This document shows, one piece after another, positions 1-10,383 of a stretch of DNA of 64,000 bases; the stretch's first letter is position 1; each line of letters starts with the position of its first letter. The position numbers were made by a program, and so were the translations under genes. The notes under the pieces were generated by a model. It ran no database searches and was not told where the DNA came from. It saw only the letters and a program-made list of their open reading frames with translations. Origin of the DNA: Vibrio navarrensis (GTDB lineage: Bacteria; Pseudomonadota; Gammaproteobacteria; Enterobacterales; Vibrionaceae); the NCBI RefSeq assembly GCF_015767675.1, contig NZ_CP065217.1:1364001-1428000 (forward strand), in the 5' to 3' direction.

Positions 1-2
1 AC

Positions 3-1139
3 AGTTTTTTCTCAGGGACGTGGACGGCTTCTTCAACGGTGGTTGCAAAGACAGATTCTACCTTGGCATGGATTGACCGGCGCACAACGGCCATCGACAG
101 CGAGCAGCATGGCCCGTTAACCAGCCAATTTATGCCTGTGATTGTCAATGAGTTGTCACGCAGGCAAAGACGATTGACACAAGAAGCCGTGGCTAAAGAG
201 AAAGCCTTGCAGCGGCTGCATATGGCAGAGCAAATGACCACCTTAGGCCAGTTGGCGGCAGGTCTTGCTCATGAGCTAAACAACGCGATTGGCGTAGTTA
301 GCAGTAAGTCGCAGCGCCTTGAAAGTATCATCATGCAATTGCTGCAAGAGCAGCATCCCGAGGCGAGTCAATTTTTTGATTTCGGCTTATTGCAGGGACA
401 AAGTGTCCCGACCAGTGAGGCGAGAAACTGCGCCAAGCTGCTAGAGCAAACATACTCGATTGAGCGCAATCAGGCGAAGGCGCTCGCCAAAGCGCTGCCG
501 TATGGCATGCTGAACGCCCATTGGTTAAACAACCCCGATGAGGCCATCCGTTACTGGAGCATTGGCTGCGATTTGCATGATCTGCGTTTGGCTTCGCGTC
601 ATGCGGTGGCGATTGTTAAATCGGTGAAACAGCTTGGCCGTACCGATGCCGATCGCATCACCAAAGTGAATGTGAATGATACAGTTAACCAGGCATTGGC
701 GCTGTTGCAAAGTGATTTACGTCGAGTAGACGTTCGTCTGCGCCCATCTAATGTCGACACTATTTGGGCCTCCGATACAGAATTGGTGCAAGTGTGGGTC
801 AACATCATCAAAAATGCCTGTGACGCTATGTCGATGACGCCAGAGCCTGCGCTTGACATCCGTGTGCGCCAGGATGGCAATAAGATTTTGGTGACGATTG
901 CAAACAACGGCCCTGAGTTGGATGAAGCGACTCGACGCAAAATTTTTCAGCCGAATTTCACCACGAAGAAAGGTGGGCTGTCGTTTGGTTTGGGCCTAGG
1001 GCTGGCCATTGTGCGGCGAATTGTGACTGGGTTAGGTGGGTCGATTGCGGTGAAAAGCAACCAAGAAGCGACCATTTTCAGAGTGAAACTGCCAGTGGAG
1101 GGAAATCATGGAGAAACTGAATCTCATTTGCGTGGATGA
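3..1139 (+). CDS. Sensor histidine kinase, 5' end cut by the window edge
   Basis: Two-component sensor kinase that autophosphorylates on histidine and passes the phosphate to a receiver. The frame is open from base 3, so the gene very likely starts outside the window; a GTG at 39 has no ribosome binding site. Counting from that GTG, a helical linker (about 40-65) leads into the HisKA H-box AAGLAHELNN (His about 78). The ATPase part has an N-box (NIIKNACDA), an F-box-like NFTTKKGG and a G-box (GLGLGLAIVRRI). The sensing part is missing, so the signal is unknown. It overlaps the next gene, a receiver protein, by 32 bases, which makes the two a likely cognate pair. Confidence 0.9.
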   Translation, partial: SFFSGTWTASSTVVAKTDSTLAWIDRRTTAIDSEQHGPLTSQFMPVIVNELSRRQRRLTQEAVAKEKALQRLHMAEQMTTLGQLAAGLAHELNNAIGVVSSKSQRLESIIMQLLQEQHPEASQFFDFGLLQGQSVPTSEARNCAKLLEQTYSIERNQAKALAKALPYGMLNAHWLNNPDEAIRYWSIGCDLHDLRLASRHAVAIVKSVKQLGRTDADRITKVNVNDTVNQALALLQSDLRRVDVRLRPSNVDTIWASDTELVQVWVNIIKNACDAMSMTPEPALDIRVRQDGNKILVTIANNGPELDEATRRKIFQPNFTTKKGGLSFGLGLGLAIVRRIVTGLGGSIAVKSNQEATIFRVKLPVEGNHGETESHLRG

Positions 1140-1584
1140 TCAGCGTGAGGTATTAAATGCCGTCTCGCAAGATCTAGAAACGTTATCGTCTTGGCTGAAT
1201 ATTGAAGAGTGTGAATCGGGAAATGAAGCGTTGGATCTGATTGACGAGTTGGATGCCGATGGCGAGTTTGTTGCCGTGGTGATTTCCGATCATGTGATGC
1301 CCGGCATGACAGGCGTAGAACTGCTACGGGAAATGCACAGTGATGCGCGTTTTCGGCAGACAAAAAAAATATTGCTCACCGGGCAAGCAACTCACAGCGA
1401 CACCATTGCTGCAATCAATTCCGCCGGGATTGTGCGCTACTTTGAAAAACCGTGGCAAAAAGCGGATTTGGTCAACTGTGTGCGCACGTTAGTCACGGAG
1501 TTTATTTTTGATCAGGGTTTGGATTACAGCGCTTGGCAGGAAGAGCTCGATCAGGCGGTGGTGTTGCAGCGCTTACACCAATGA
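1108..1584 (+). CDS. Single-domain response regulator
   Basis: A 158-residue receiver protein. Acidic residues D10/D11, phospho-acceptor D61 in VVISDHVMPGMTG, T91 in LLTG and K114 in FEKPW are all present, so it should be phosphorylatable. The receiver takes up about 1-125; the last 30 residues are too short for a DNA-binding or enzyme domain. Output is therefore probably by protein contact or phosphorelay. The FEKPW ending is the form common in RpfG-type receivers. The start lies inside the kinase gene in another frame, indicating translational coupling and a cognate kinase. It converges on the following minus-strand cyclase with one base between the stops. Confidence 0.88.
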   Translation: MEKLNLICVDDQREVLNAVSQDLETLSSWLNIEECESGNEALDLIDELDADGEFVAVVISDHVMPGMTGVELLREMHSDARFRQTKKILLTGQATHSDTIAAINSAGIVRYFEKPWQKADLVNCVRTLVTEFIFDQGLDYSAWQEELDQAVVLQRLHQ

Positions 1585-1585
1585 A

Positions 1586-2905
1586 TTAGGTCGCTGGTTG
1601 AATATTATTGCGCCCGATGTGTTTGGCCTCATAAAGCTTACTGTCTGCCACGCGCAATGATTCTTCCAGTGAGCCGTTTAGCAAGCAGAAGCCACCGGAA
1701 ATGGTGACATTTGGTGCTTGGTTGGCTTGCTCAATATCGGTGCGAATACGTTCCAAGACAATCCGCGCATCTTCCGCTGTGGTGGTCTGAATCAGCAGGA
1801 GAAACTCCTCTCCGCCGATGCGAAATGCATAGTCGCTTACTCGGATGCGGCTTTTGATCACGTTGGCTACGCGACGTATCACCTGATCGCCGATGTCATG
1901 CCCGTAGCGATCATTAATCAACTTAAAGTGGTCAATATCCAACATGCCAACAAAGTAGCGGCTGCTTGGCGTGATTTTCTTTTCTACTTCCAGCAGATAG
2001 TGACGATTGTGCAGCCCTGACAGAGCGTCTAAATAGGTGATCTTTCTCAGTTCTGATTTGTCTTTGCGTAGCCGATACAAGTAGTAAGACACGCCAAGTG
2101 TTAAGGTGATGAGCAGCAAAAACAGATAGAAATATTTGGGGAGCAGATCCTCATTACGAACGACTTTCAACAGCAAGTTTTCCTTGCCATTTAACACACC
2201 GATATTTTGGTAGACCACCGTAAAGTCGTCATACTCCACCGCACCAGAATGTTTGCGAGTGCGATTGAGCTCTTGCAGCAAAATTGGGTGGGTATCTTCC
2301 AAATAGCTGTAGGTCGGGATGCCCAAATAGGAGCTGGAATAGACAAAGCCATCCAAACCAAGCAATAGCATGTCTTTTTGATCGACACTGGTCAGTAGAT
2401 TGAGATTGACGGTCAGAACGAGATAGCCCTGCAAAATACCCTCAGCGTAGATAGGGGCAAATTCGAGAAAATGGCCTTTCTCTGGTTCAAGCAAGGTCTG
2501 CACCTGTGACTGATTGAGGCTACTGGTGTAGAACCGATTGTAGGCAAGAATACGATCGTAATAGCGATAGTTTGGTTCTGGGAGTTTGCTAACCACTTGC
2601 ATAGCAACCACCAGATCTTGCTCGCTGAGTAGGTGCTGAGCCAAGTCATCAAACAGATGGGGATAGGTTGCATATTGCTTTACCACTTCGCTATAGCGAA
2701 GCGAAAGGTAACTGGATACCAACTGCTTACGTAAGATTAATGTTTCAGCGGTTTCACCAAGCTGGCTCGACAGGCTCTGCAACTTTTCTTGTTTGATGTA
2801 GTTCATTGGCGTGTTAAAGAGAAAAATCACCGCCACCATGAGTAGCAGGCTTCTGAATTCAACCGTCGCTTTAGAAGGGGAGACCCCTGAATAATAGAGA
2901 ACCAT
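1586..2905 (-). CDS. Membrane diguanylate cyclase (GGEEF) with periplasmic sensor domain
   Basis: Makes cyclic-di-GMP from two GTP. A first membrane helix near the N-terminus (LLLMVAVIFLF) is followed by about 230 periplasmic residues resembling a Cache-type sensor, a second helix (YFYLFLLLITLTLG), then a C-terminal GGDEF domain. The active site is RIGGEEF. An RxxD inhibitory site (RVSD) sits five residues before it, so the enzyme looks active and product-inhibited. The start is uncertain: I chose the ATG at 2905. A GTG at 2968 would add 21 Cys-rich residues, and neither has a clear ribosome binding site. The ligand is unknown. Confidence 0.88.
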   Translation of the reverse strand: MVLYYSGVSPSKATVEFRSLLLMVAVIFLFNTPMNYIKQEKLQSLSSQLGETAETLILRKQLVSSYLSLRYSEVVKQYATYPHLFDDLAQHLLSEQDLVVAMQVVSKLPEPNYRYYDRILAYNRFYTSSLNQSQVQTLLEPEKGHFLEFAPIYAEGILQGYLVLTVNLNLLTSVDQKDMLLLGLDGFVYSSSYLGIPTYSYLEDTHPILLQELNRTRKHSGAVEYDDFTVVYQNIGVLNGKENLLLKVVRNEDLLPKYFYLFLLLITLTLGVSYYLYRLRKDKSELRKITYLDALSGLHNRHYLLEVEKKITPSSRYFVGMLDIDHFKLINDRYGHDIGDQVIRRVANVIKSRIRVSDYAFRIGGEEFLLLIQTTTAEDARIVLERIRTDIEQANQAPNVTISGGFCLLNGSLEESLRVADSKLYEAKHIGRNNIQPAT

Positions 2906-3075
2906 AATGCCCGTGCACCAACCACAACGCATGCATAGTATCTGCCGAAAAAAACGCCATCCAGACACTTTGAATTAAGTTTTTATGACAGGAAGGAAAA
3001 ATGAGATTGAGTTCACTTGCTGGTTATTAGTGACGGAACTCGTGCGCAGCGGCGAGTAAGTTCAGGCATAAAGCC

Positions 3076-4806
3076 TTAGTTATCAGACATCGGGGCGAGC
3101 GTGTAGCGGCTGGCAGAGGCAATCGATAGGGGTTTCGAGAACCAATATCCTTGCAGATAGGTTGCGCCCATTTTACGAAATACTTTATACATTTCGGGGG
3201 TTTCGATCCCTTCAATCACCACATCGATTTTGTTTTTCTGGCACAGTTTTATTAAAAAGGCCAAGTACTGTTTTGAATCACTGTTAGTGACCGTTCGCCA
3301 TGCCATTGACTTGTCGATTTTGATTTGGCTCATTGGCAAGTCAAAGAAGGTGTTGAGCGAGCTGTACCCTGAACCAAAATCGTCGAGCGAGAGATTAAAC
3401 CCCAATTCTGCCAACTGTTTTAACTGTTCAATCGCCAAGAGATTGTTATCGAGGATCAGTGTTTCAGTCAGTTCGATGACTAGGGTTTTAGGGGCGAGTT
3501 GATATTCGCTGACAATCTCGCTTACTCGGCTGGGAAAGCTGCTGTTGAGCAGTTGCAGCACGGAAACGTTAACGTTAACCCGAGTATTACGCTGATGGCG
3601 CTGGTTGTAATCGCGAATGAACTCACACGCTTTACGCAAGACAAAATAGCCAAGGTCGACAATGAGCCCCTTGTTTTCCGCGACCGGAATAAATTCGTCT
3701 GGGTATATTTCGCCAAACTCTGCGCTGCGCCAGCGAACCAAACTTTCAAAGCTGGCGACTTCTAAACTGTTGGCGCAGACAATCGGCTGGAACTTTACCG
3801 TTAAGGATTGCGACTCAATCGCCTCTTTAAGACCTTGCTCAATATAGAAAAAGCGATCCACCACTTGCTGGGTGGTTGCGCTGTAGACCGCGATGCGATT
3901 GGCCTTTTTCTTGCTGGCAAACTGGCTGGTTCGGGTTGCTTTGCGCAAGATCTCTTCGGCGCTGAAAATGGCGTTTAATTTGGGGTAAATTCCCATACTA
4001 ATGCCACAGCCAAGCAATTGCCCTTGTTCCATCACCGCATCGTGATAACGCGCTTTGATCTTCTCGCAGATGTTGGTGAGTTGGCGATCGGTAAAATTGC
4101 CTTCAATCATGATGGCAAAGTCGTCATCGCTGACCCGATAAAGCTTGCTGACTTGCCCTGGAAGATGGCTCACCGCTGTCAGCATACTGTGCACCACGTG
4201 ATTGAGGATTTCGGCTCCGTAGTGACTTAAGTATGATTTGATCTCTTCTATCTGTATATAAATCAGGGAATAGGGCAAAGTCGTCGAGCGAGAGAACTCT
4301 TCAACGTCTAGTAGTAATCGGCTGCGATTGGCCATGCCAGAAGCATTATCGTGAAAGGCGACTTGATGGATGTAACTTTCCATCAACTTGCGTTCTGATA
4401 TGTCTTTATGGCTACCAACCATGAAACTGCCATGTTTGGAGTGACGGGTCACTGCTGTGCCTTCAATCCAAACGTATTGGCCATTGGGTTTACGCACGCG
4501 ATATTCCGTCGTCACGCGTGAATCGACCGATCCAAGATGCTCATCCACTTTGGATGAGAGACGTACTCTGTCTAAGGGGTGGACGATCTCGAGCCAAGCG
4601 TCGAGTTCAATCACGCCAGTAGTGATACCGAATTGCTCGTAAAATTGGTGATTGTAAAACACCATTATGCCTTGTTCGTCCATATGGAACAGACCTTCAC
4701 TAAATACATCAAAAATATGCATAAAGCGTCGTTCAAGAATGTGATCAAAATCGTCGCTGATTTTGTCTGGGTTCGGTGTTATATCCATAATTTGAGTACT
4801 GCTCAA
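3076..4806 (-). CDS. PAS-GGDEF-EAL protein, probable c-di-GMP phosphodiesterase
   Basis: 576 residues, cytosolic, no membrane helix. A PAS/PAC domain (about 30-140) may sense a small ligand. The GGDEF-like domain has SDDDF where GG(D/E)EF is expected, so it should not make c-di-GMP and may be regulatory. The EAL domain (about 330-565) reads ESL at the signature but keeps the other metal and catalytic residues: NVNVS, ELTET, DDFGSGYSS, KIDK, EGIE and LQGYWFSKP. It is therefore predicted to hydrolyse c-di-GMP to pGpG. It lies upstream of, and in the same direction as, the GGEEF cyclase, about 100-170 bases away. An internal Met (MDITPNP) is an alternative start. Confidence 0.88.
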   Translation of the reverse strand: MSSTQIMDITPNPDKISDDFDHILERRFMHIFDVFSEGLFHMDEQGIMVFYNHQFYEQFGITTGVIELDAWLEIVHPLDRVRLSSKVDEHLGSVDSRVTTEYRVRKPNGQYVWIEGTAVTRHSKHGSFMVGSHKDISERKLMESYIHQVAFHDNASGMANRSRLLLDVEEFSRSTTLPYSLIYIQIEEIKSYLSHYGAEILNHVVHSMLTAVSHLPGQVSKLYRVSDDDFAIMIEGNFTDRQLTNICEKIKARYHDAVMEQGQLLGCGISMGIYPKLNAIFSAEEILRKATRTSQFASKKKANRIAVYSATTQQVVDRFFYIEQGLKEAIESQSLTVKFQPIVCANSLEVASFESLVRWRSAEFGEIYPDEFIPVAENKGLIVDLGYFVLRKACEFIRDYNQRHQRNTRVNVNVSVLQLLNSSFPSRVSEIVSEYQLAPKTLVIELTETLILDNNLLAIEQLKQLAELGFNLSLDDFGSGYSSLNTFFDLPMSQIKIDKSMAWRTVTNSDSKQYLAFLIKLCQKNKIDVVIEGIETPEMYKVFRKMGATYLQGYWFSKPLSIASASRYTLAPMSDN

Positions 4807-5077
4807 TCTGATCTCTCTTTAGGACAGAAAAAGGCATTCAATCTCGTTTCGTCTTGATTTAATTACACTAAACCCGCGCTGACTACTAGTGAATTTTTTA
4901 TAAATTGTGTCAATGTGCACGAGGTGATGAAAGAGTCATCAAGGGCGCGATTATAATTAGAGTATTTAACCTATTCAATTGGTGTTACCGAATAATAACG
5001 AATGCACTCTAATTTAAATCGGCGGCAGGTTTTCTCTGATTTTATTGTCAATATAATTGAAAAGTACTCACTAAATT

Positions 5078-5953
5078 TTAAATTGTCAGTGCAAACCACA
5101 ACAGTGCAGGCAAAGTGAACAGACTGAAAAAGTTGCCAAACAATACAATCGAAGCCACTTTTTCGGGCTCAATATGAAACCGTTCTGCGAATAAGTAGTT
5201 CATCACTGCTGCAGGCAGCATAGTAAAAAGGACCATCATCTGCATCTGTAGCGGTGGCAACGGTACAAAGTAATAGATAAGCACGAAGGCGATTAGGCCC
5301 GTGAACAAAGACTGAAGTGTGGAGATCACGCCGACTTTGAGCCCGTCCAGCTTAAGATTCACCATCTGTGCACCGAGTGACAGCAGCATCACTGGTACGG
5401 CCGCTTGCCCGAGTAAGGAGGAAGCTTCTAACAATGGTTGCCAGACGAATATGCCGCTCAGGTTACAAGTGACCGCAGCAAAAGCGGCGATAAATACCGG
5501 CATTCGGAAAATGTGCAGCAGTGAATTGCCTTTACTCAAGAGTGCCAATCCAAGGCTAATATGGATGCACGCAGACATCACAAACAGCAACACGGCACTG
5601 GATTGAGCTGCTGCACCAAAAGTGTAGCTAAACAGTGGAATGGCCAGATTGCCGCTATTGCGAAACATATGCGGTGGCGCCCAAGTTTTAAAGGATAAGT
5701 GGTAAAAGCGGCACACGGGTACCATCACTAACCCTGGAACCAAGACGGCGATGACGGACGCATAAATCAGTGGTAGTTGATTTGCATCCAGCGGCATGGT
5801 AGCCAATGACGAGAACACCAAAGCGGGCAGGAAAACATCCATATTAATGCGGTTGATCGGCTTAAAATCGGGTTTTAGAAAGCGACCAACGGCAAACCCT
5901 ACGCCTGCTAAGGAAAACACGGGGAAGAGGATGCTAAAAACTTTGACAAGCAT
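5078..5953 (-). CDS. AEC-family (auxin efflux carrier-like) transporter
   Basis: Inner-membrane permease of the AEC family, with about ten hydrophobic helices in two halves and the conserved N-terminal GVGFAVGRFL segment. Bacterial members move small organic acids or amino acids; nothing here fixes the substrate. I chose the ATG at 5953 (MLVKVFSILFP), which gives 291 residues, near family length, with the first helix at the N-terminus. Upstream in-frame starts at 6010 and 6055 would add 19-34 residues of unlikely sequence. It stands alone among c-di-GMP genes and diverges from the HD-GYP gene at 6297. Confidence 0.82.
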   Translation of the reverse strand: MLVKVFSILFPVFSLAGVGFAVGRFLKPDFKPINRINMDVFLPALVFSSLATMPLDANQLPLIYASVIAVLVPGLVMVPVCRFYHLSFKTWAPPHMFRNSGNLAIPLFSYTFGAAAQSSAVLLFVMSACIHISLGLALLSKGNSLLHIFRMPVFIAAFAAVTCNLSGIFVWQPLLEASSLLGQAAVPVMLLSLGAQMVNLKLDGLKVGVISTLQSLFTGLIAFVLIYYFVPLPPLQMQMMVLFTMLPAAVMNYLFAERFHIEPEKVASIVLFGNFFSLFTLPALLWFALTI

Positions 5954-6296
5954 TAAAGGTTCTCGAATCGATATTTTTTCCAAGCTAACAGTACGAATAC
6001 GATTCGTCATGCGAAAAAGTAAAAAAACATGATGTAAAACCACGATAAATTGCACTATTTATTTGTGGTTATTGGCTTTTTCTCAAATTGAGCTTGTCAC
6101 TATTTACCCTTTTCAATTAGTTGATTATCTCCACTTCAAAATCTCTTCTCACTGAGGTTGCAAAACTCGTGTTTATTTGTAAGCTCAAAATAAACAACGC
6201 AGATCCGGCAAAGACTATTCTATTTTTCCTCCTTAACTTTCGCTTGATTTTGGCTGCGCAAGTGGGAGTTAGACAGTAGCGAGAATCGCCTCAACT

Positions 6297-7502
6297 ATGC
6301 AGTACAATCCTGAAAATTCAGTCAAAATCGATATCGCCAATTTGAGCATTGGGATGTTTGTTACCGCGCTTCAAAACAGTGAAAAAGTGAATCTAGCGCA
6401 TCCTGGTCGGGTGCAGTCTCAAACGGCGATTACCCGCTTGTTTGAAAGTGGTGTTAAGTTTGTCTGGGTCGATAAAAGTTTATCAGCGCGTAATTGTGTC
6501 ATCACGCCGTCAGTTGAAAGCCGCGAAGTGCTGCCCAAAGAAGAGCCAGTTACGCCAATTCCAGCCCGAACTCGCCATGGGCGAGATGCAAGACAGAAAA
6601 AAGCCAAAAAGCTCATCGCAGAGGCAAAAAGCCTAGCGCAAAAACTGTTGAATCAAACTTTCGAAGGCAAAGTGATTCTGGTCGATGAGATTGACGATTG
6701 GGCAGAGGAGATGATCGAATCGGCTTTGGTCGACTCCGACGCGCTGCACTGTGTTTCGGCTCTACGGCAAAAAGACACCTATTTGCTTGAACACTCGGTC
6801 AATGTCGCTTGCCTTCTGGTTACCTTTGGTAAGCATTTAGGTCTTGACCGCGACACCCTCAAACAGATGGCGATTGGTGGCATTATTCATGATATCGGCA
6901 AGATTAAAGTGGATGATGCCATTTTGCACAAGCCTGGAAAATTGACGCCAGAAGAGTTTGAGCATATGAAATTACATCAGGTGTTCGCTAAAGAGATCAT
7001 CGTGCACGTTGAGGGGCTGAGCGATATCAGCCGAGATGTCTGTTTAATGCACCATGAGAAGCTCGACGGTAAAGGCTATCCGCAAGGGTTAAAAGGCGAT
7101 GACATTCCGCTGCATGGCCGAATGAGTTGCATAGTCGATATCTATGATGCACTCACAGCGGATCGCTGCTACAAGCAAGGCATGAGCTCGGCAGAAGCGT
7201 TCAAGATTATTCTCAGTTTGACGCCATTTCATCTCGATCCTGATCTTGTGTATAAATTCATCAACTGTATCGGCATCTATCCGGTGGGATCGATCGTAGA
7301 ACTGAGTGATGGACGTGTTGGCATCGTTTGGGGCTCTAATGCTACTCATCCGCTTAAACCCGAAGTGAAATGCTTCTATTCACGGAAATACAAACGTTTT
7401 GTCGATGTGGCGATGGTGGATCTCAAAAACAGTACGCTCAAGATTGAAAGGGCAGTCGCTCCCTCTTCGTTGGAAGTGGATGCAAAGCCCTTCTATGACT
7501 GA
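6297..7502 (+). CDS. DUF3391-HD-GYP c-di-GMP phosphodiesterase
   Basis: 401 residues. A DUF3391-type N-terminal domain (about 10-130) precedes an HD-GYP domain (about 145-330). The HD pair is H198-D199 in GGIIHDIGKIKV, followed by H252-H253 and the complete signature LDGKGYP (about 256-262), then DIYDALTADR. All the metal ligands and the GYP motif are intact, so it should hydrolyse c-di-GMP. The roughly 70-residue C-terminal tail carries a small VELSDGRVGIVW segment that is common in this subfamily. Transcribed alone and divergent from the AEC transporter. Confidence 0.92.
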   Translation: MQYNPENSVKIDIANLSIGMFVTALQNSEKVNLAHPGRVQSQTAITRLFESGVKFVWVDKSLSARNCVITPSVESREVLPKEEPVTPIPARTRHGRDARQKKAKKLIAEAKSLAQKLLNQTFEGKVILVDEIDDWAEEMIESALVDSDALHCVSALRQKDTYLLEHSVNVACLLVTFGKHLGLDRDTLKQMAIGGIIHDIGKIKVDDAILHKPGKLTPEEFEHMKLHQVFAKEIIVHVEGLSDISRDVCLMHHEKLDGKGYPQGLKGDDIPLHGRMSCIVDIYDALTADRCYKQGMSSAEAFKIILSLTPFHLDPDLVYKFINCIGIYPVGSIVELSDGRVGIVWGSNATHPLKPEVKCFYSRKYKRFVDVAMVDLKNSTLKIERAVAPSSLEVDAKPFYD

Positions 7503-7559
7503 TTTTTGATACCGGTAACAAAACTTAAGTGGGATCAATTAATTAAATAGTTGAATATG

Positions 7560-7587
7560 GGTCAAATCATACGCGAATTGTTTGACC
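7560..7587. promoter_or_regulatory. Inverted repeat upstream of the CHASE4-like protein
   Basis: Perfect 7-base arms (GGTCAAA / TTTGACC) separated by 14 bases, ending 42 bases before the ATG at 7630. Position and symmetry suit a dimeric regulator site. No known consensus is recognised, and no U-run follows, so it is not a terminator. Confidence 0.35.
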
Positions 7588-7629
7588 TACAGTCACCACT
7601 GAATCATTACTAAATGACAATGAGTTTAT

Positions 7630-10383
7630 ATGCCTCGATTTCGTTTGCTTCACTTAACGCTGCGCCGTCGCACCGCTCTTTACTTTTGCTTGGGGTTAGT
7701 TGGGGTAATCCTAAGTACACTATTGATTACGCGCTATTTTTTCCTTTACAGCATCAATAAGCTTGAGGATTTAGAGCTGGAACGTGCCAACAAACAAGCG
7801 TTTTCCGTTATCCAAATGATGACTTGGCAGTTAGAAGAGCGCTCCTTCGACTGGGCGTACTGGGATGATACCTATCAACTCTTTACTGAGCGTAATATCG
7901 CAGATTATCGCGAGCGCAACCTGTTCCAAGATTCGCTTTATACGCTCGGGCTCGATATGATGGCGTTTGTCACCGTGCAAGGGGAATTATTTGAATCACT
8001 TGTGCGGGATGACTCTGAGGTAATCTCGCCCGATCTGGCCAAGCAGGTTGTGCAAAATCAAAATGTTCAAAGCCATATACGGGAAATGCGTCGTCAACTG
8101 GATGGAAAACAAAAAAGCCTTGCGGGGTTAGAGCGCATCGCTGGCAGAATCTGGCTTCTTTCATTAACCCCAGTGCGTAATAGTGAAGGTTCTTCGGCAG
8201 TCGCTGGCTGGCTGATATGGGGGCAAGATCTTTCAAGTCGTTTTCCCGGTAATTTTGCCGACATCTTATCGTCTGAAAATAATCTAGATGTGGTGATGGA
8301 GGGATTTGCTGTTTCCACGGAAGCTTACGCTGTCGGTACCGATAAGTGGTTGCAGAAAACCGCCCTGCATTTGACGACCTGGACCCCAGTGACGGATTTG
8401 ACGAATCACAAGATTGCCTATCTAAAAACCCAGCAACCGAGAGTGTATTACCAAAAAGGCAGGAATCTCTTCGTCTACTTGATTGTTGTCGTTTCGACGG
8501 TCACAGGGCTTATTGCGGTAGCCACCTTCTTCCTGTTCAACAATCGTATTTCGACCCGTTTTGCTGATTTTGAACAGACTATGATGCAGTTGTTCTCAAG
8601 ATATCAATTGGAAGACCTATCCATTCGCCGCAGTGACGAGCTAGAAAGAATAACTCAGTTGGTGGAGCTATTGGCTGAGAACACTTCGCTTACTGAGGGC
8701 AAGCTTAATCACACATTACAGAAACTGGATGCCCTGTACCAGAACCGTTCAATAGGCATGTTACTGGTTGTGAATGGCGACATTATTGATGCAAACCAAG
8801 CGGCAGCGCAGTTGCTCGGCTATAGAAAACAGGATCTGATTAACCAAGAGTTAAGGTGTATTTGCGCAGAAGATCAAGAAGGATGCAGTGAAGAGAAGAT
8901 TAAGCACGCGGCAGAGACTGGCAAGACGCGTTTTGAAGCCATGATGCGAGCCAAAGGTGAGCGAGAAATTGAATGTTTGGTCGAACTAACGCCAATTCAT
9001 CACGAGAATCAACAAGCGTTGATGATTTCGCTCAGCGATTTGAGTGAGCAAAAAAAGCAAGAGCGAATGATTAAGGATTTGGTTGGGCGTGACCCACTTT
9101 CAGGTTTGTATAACCGCCCGGCAATATTGGCCAAGCTGGATAAACTGATTGAAACCGAGCCTACGCGTTTTTCATTTCTGTACATTTCCATCGAAAAGTT
9201 CAAGCAGATTTCAGAAGTCTACGGGCATTTGGTTTTCGATGATGTGGTTAAGCATGTTGCCTCTGTATTTGGTCGCGTCCTGAAAGGGTTTGAAGTTGGT
9301 CGCATCAGCGAGTTTGAGTTCATTGCCATTATCCCGGAGGGGAAACAGTACGATGAGGCGCTTATTGGTGCCAATCGATTTATGGATATTCTGGCAAAAA
9401 CAGGGGAAGTATCAGGGATTGAGCTTGATTTAAACAGCAAAGTGGCCGTTATCGATCCCTCTCTTAGCGATCAGCCATTGGGCTATTTGCTCCAAGCGGC
9501 GGCCTATACCATCCAAACCTATCACCATGATCGTGTTACAGAGGTGATTCAAATTACCAAAGCGACGGCGGACAAGGCGCAACACGCCCTGATGATTAGC
9601 CGAGATATTGTCAGCGCGGTGCGAGAAAACGCGATCATCGCCTACTACCAGCCCATTGTTGACACGGAGAGTGGTAAAGTTGGTGGGTTCGAAGCGTTAG
9701 CCCGCTGGGTTCACCCTGAATTGGGTTTCGTCTCGCCAGAGATCTTTATCCACTTAGCAGAGAAAAACCAACTGATTGTGGAACTGGGGGAATCTATTTT
9801 GCGTCAAGCGTGTCGCTTCCTTTCTACGCTCAATCGTCAGCGCGAGGAGGTGGGTCTATTGCCGCTTTCCGTGCATGTTAACCTCAGTGCGATTCACTTT
9901 TATCACGCAAAATTGCCAGACTATTTACGTCAAGTTATGACGGAGTTTGGCATCGCACCAGGGCTATTAGTGGTCGAGATTACCGAAAGCACCCTGCTTG
10001 GTATTGAATCTGAAACGTTAGATAGAATGACAGAGATTAAATCGTTGGGGGTCCAATTAGCATTGGATGATTTTGGCACCGGTTACTCTTCGTTTAGTAC
10101 CTTATGTTCTTTTCCGCTGGACATAGTGAAGTTAGACAAATCTTACATCGACCAACTGGAAAACAACGATCGGGCCAGAACACTGATCCGCAGCATTGCA
10201 GGGATGGCCAAAGAACTCGGTTTGACCACGGTGGCAGAGGGCGTAGAGACAGCCAGCCAACTGCGCAAGCTGAAAACGTGGAATATCGACGAGATTCAAG
10301 GCTATTACTTCTACAAGCCGCTACCTGAGCAAGAAGCAATGCAGAAATTTTGTGGTGACTCCAGAAATCAAATCGTCGCTTAA
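7630..10383 (+). CDS. CHASE4-like/PAS/GGDEF/EAL membrane protein, probable c-di-GMP phosphodiesterase
   Basis: 917 residues. TM1 (about 18-42) is followed by a periplasmic CHASE4-like sensor (FDWAYWDDTYQ motif), TM2 (about 283-305), a HAMP-like linker, a PAS domain (about 365-480), a GGDEF domain and an EAL domain. The GGDEF site is degenerate (SEFEF), so synthesis is unlikely. The EAL domain is complete: FEALARW, HVNLS, EITES, LDDFGTGYSS, KLDKS, EGVET and IQGYYFYKPL. Predicted to degrade c-di-GMP in response to a periplasmic signal. An inverted repeat GGTCAAA-N14-TTTGACC at 7560-7587 lies 43 bases before the start and may be an operator. Confidence 0.9.
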   Translation: MPRFRLLHLTLRRRTALYFCLGLVGVILSTLLITRYFFLYSINKLEDLELERANKQAFSVIQMMTWQLEERSFDWAYWDDTYQLFTERNIADYRERNLFQDSLYTLGLDMMAFVTVQGELFESLVRDDSEVISPDLAKQVVQNQNVQSHIREMRRQLDGKQKSLAGLERIAGRIWLLSLTPVRNSEGSSAVAGWLIWGQDLSSRFPGNFADILSSENNLDVVMEGFAVSTEAYAVGTDKWLQKTALHLTTWTPVTDLTNHKIAYLKTQQPRVYYQKGRNLFVYLIVVVSTVTGLIAVATFFLFNNRISTRFADFEQTMMQLFSRYQLEDLSIRRSDELERITQLVELLAENTSLTEGKLNHTLQKLDALYQNRSIGMLLVVNGDIIDANQAAAQLLGYRKQDLINQELRCICAEDQEGCSEEKIKHAAETGKTRFEAMMRAKGEREIECLVELTPIHHENQQALMISLSDLSEQKKQERMIKDLVGRDPLSGLYNRPAILAKLDKLIETEPTRFSFLYISIEKFKQISEVYGHLVFDDVVKHVASVFGRVLKGFEVGRISEFEFIAIIPEGKQYDEALIGANRFMDILAKTGEVSGIELDLNSKVAVIDPSLSDQPLGYLLQAAAYTIQTYHHDRVTEVIQITKATADKAQHALMISRDIVSAVRENAIIAYYQPIVDTESGKVGGFEALARWVHPELGFVSPEIFIHLAEKNQLIVELGESILRQACRFLSTLNRQREEVGLLPLSVHVNLSAIHFYHAKLPDYLRQVMTEFGIAPGLLVVEITESTLLGIESETLDRMTEIKSLGVQLALDDFGTGYSSFSTLCSFPLDIVKLDKSYIDQLENNDRARTLIRSIAGMAKELGLTTVAEGVETASQLRKLKTWNIDEIQGYYFYKPLPEQEAMQKFCGDSRNQIVA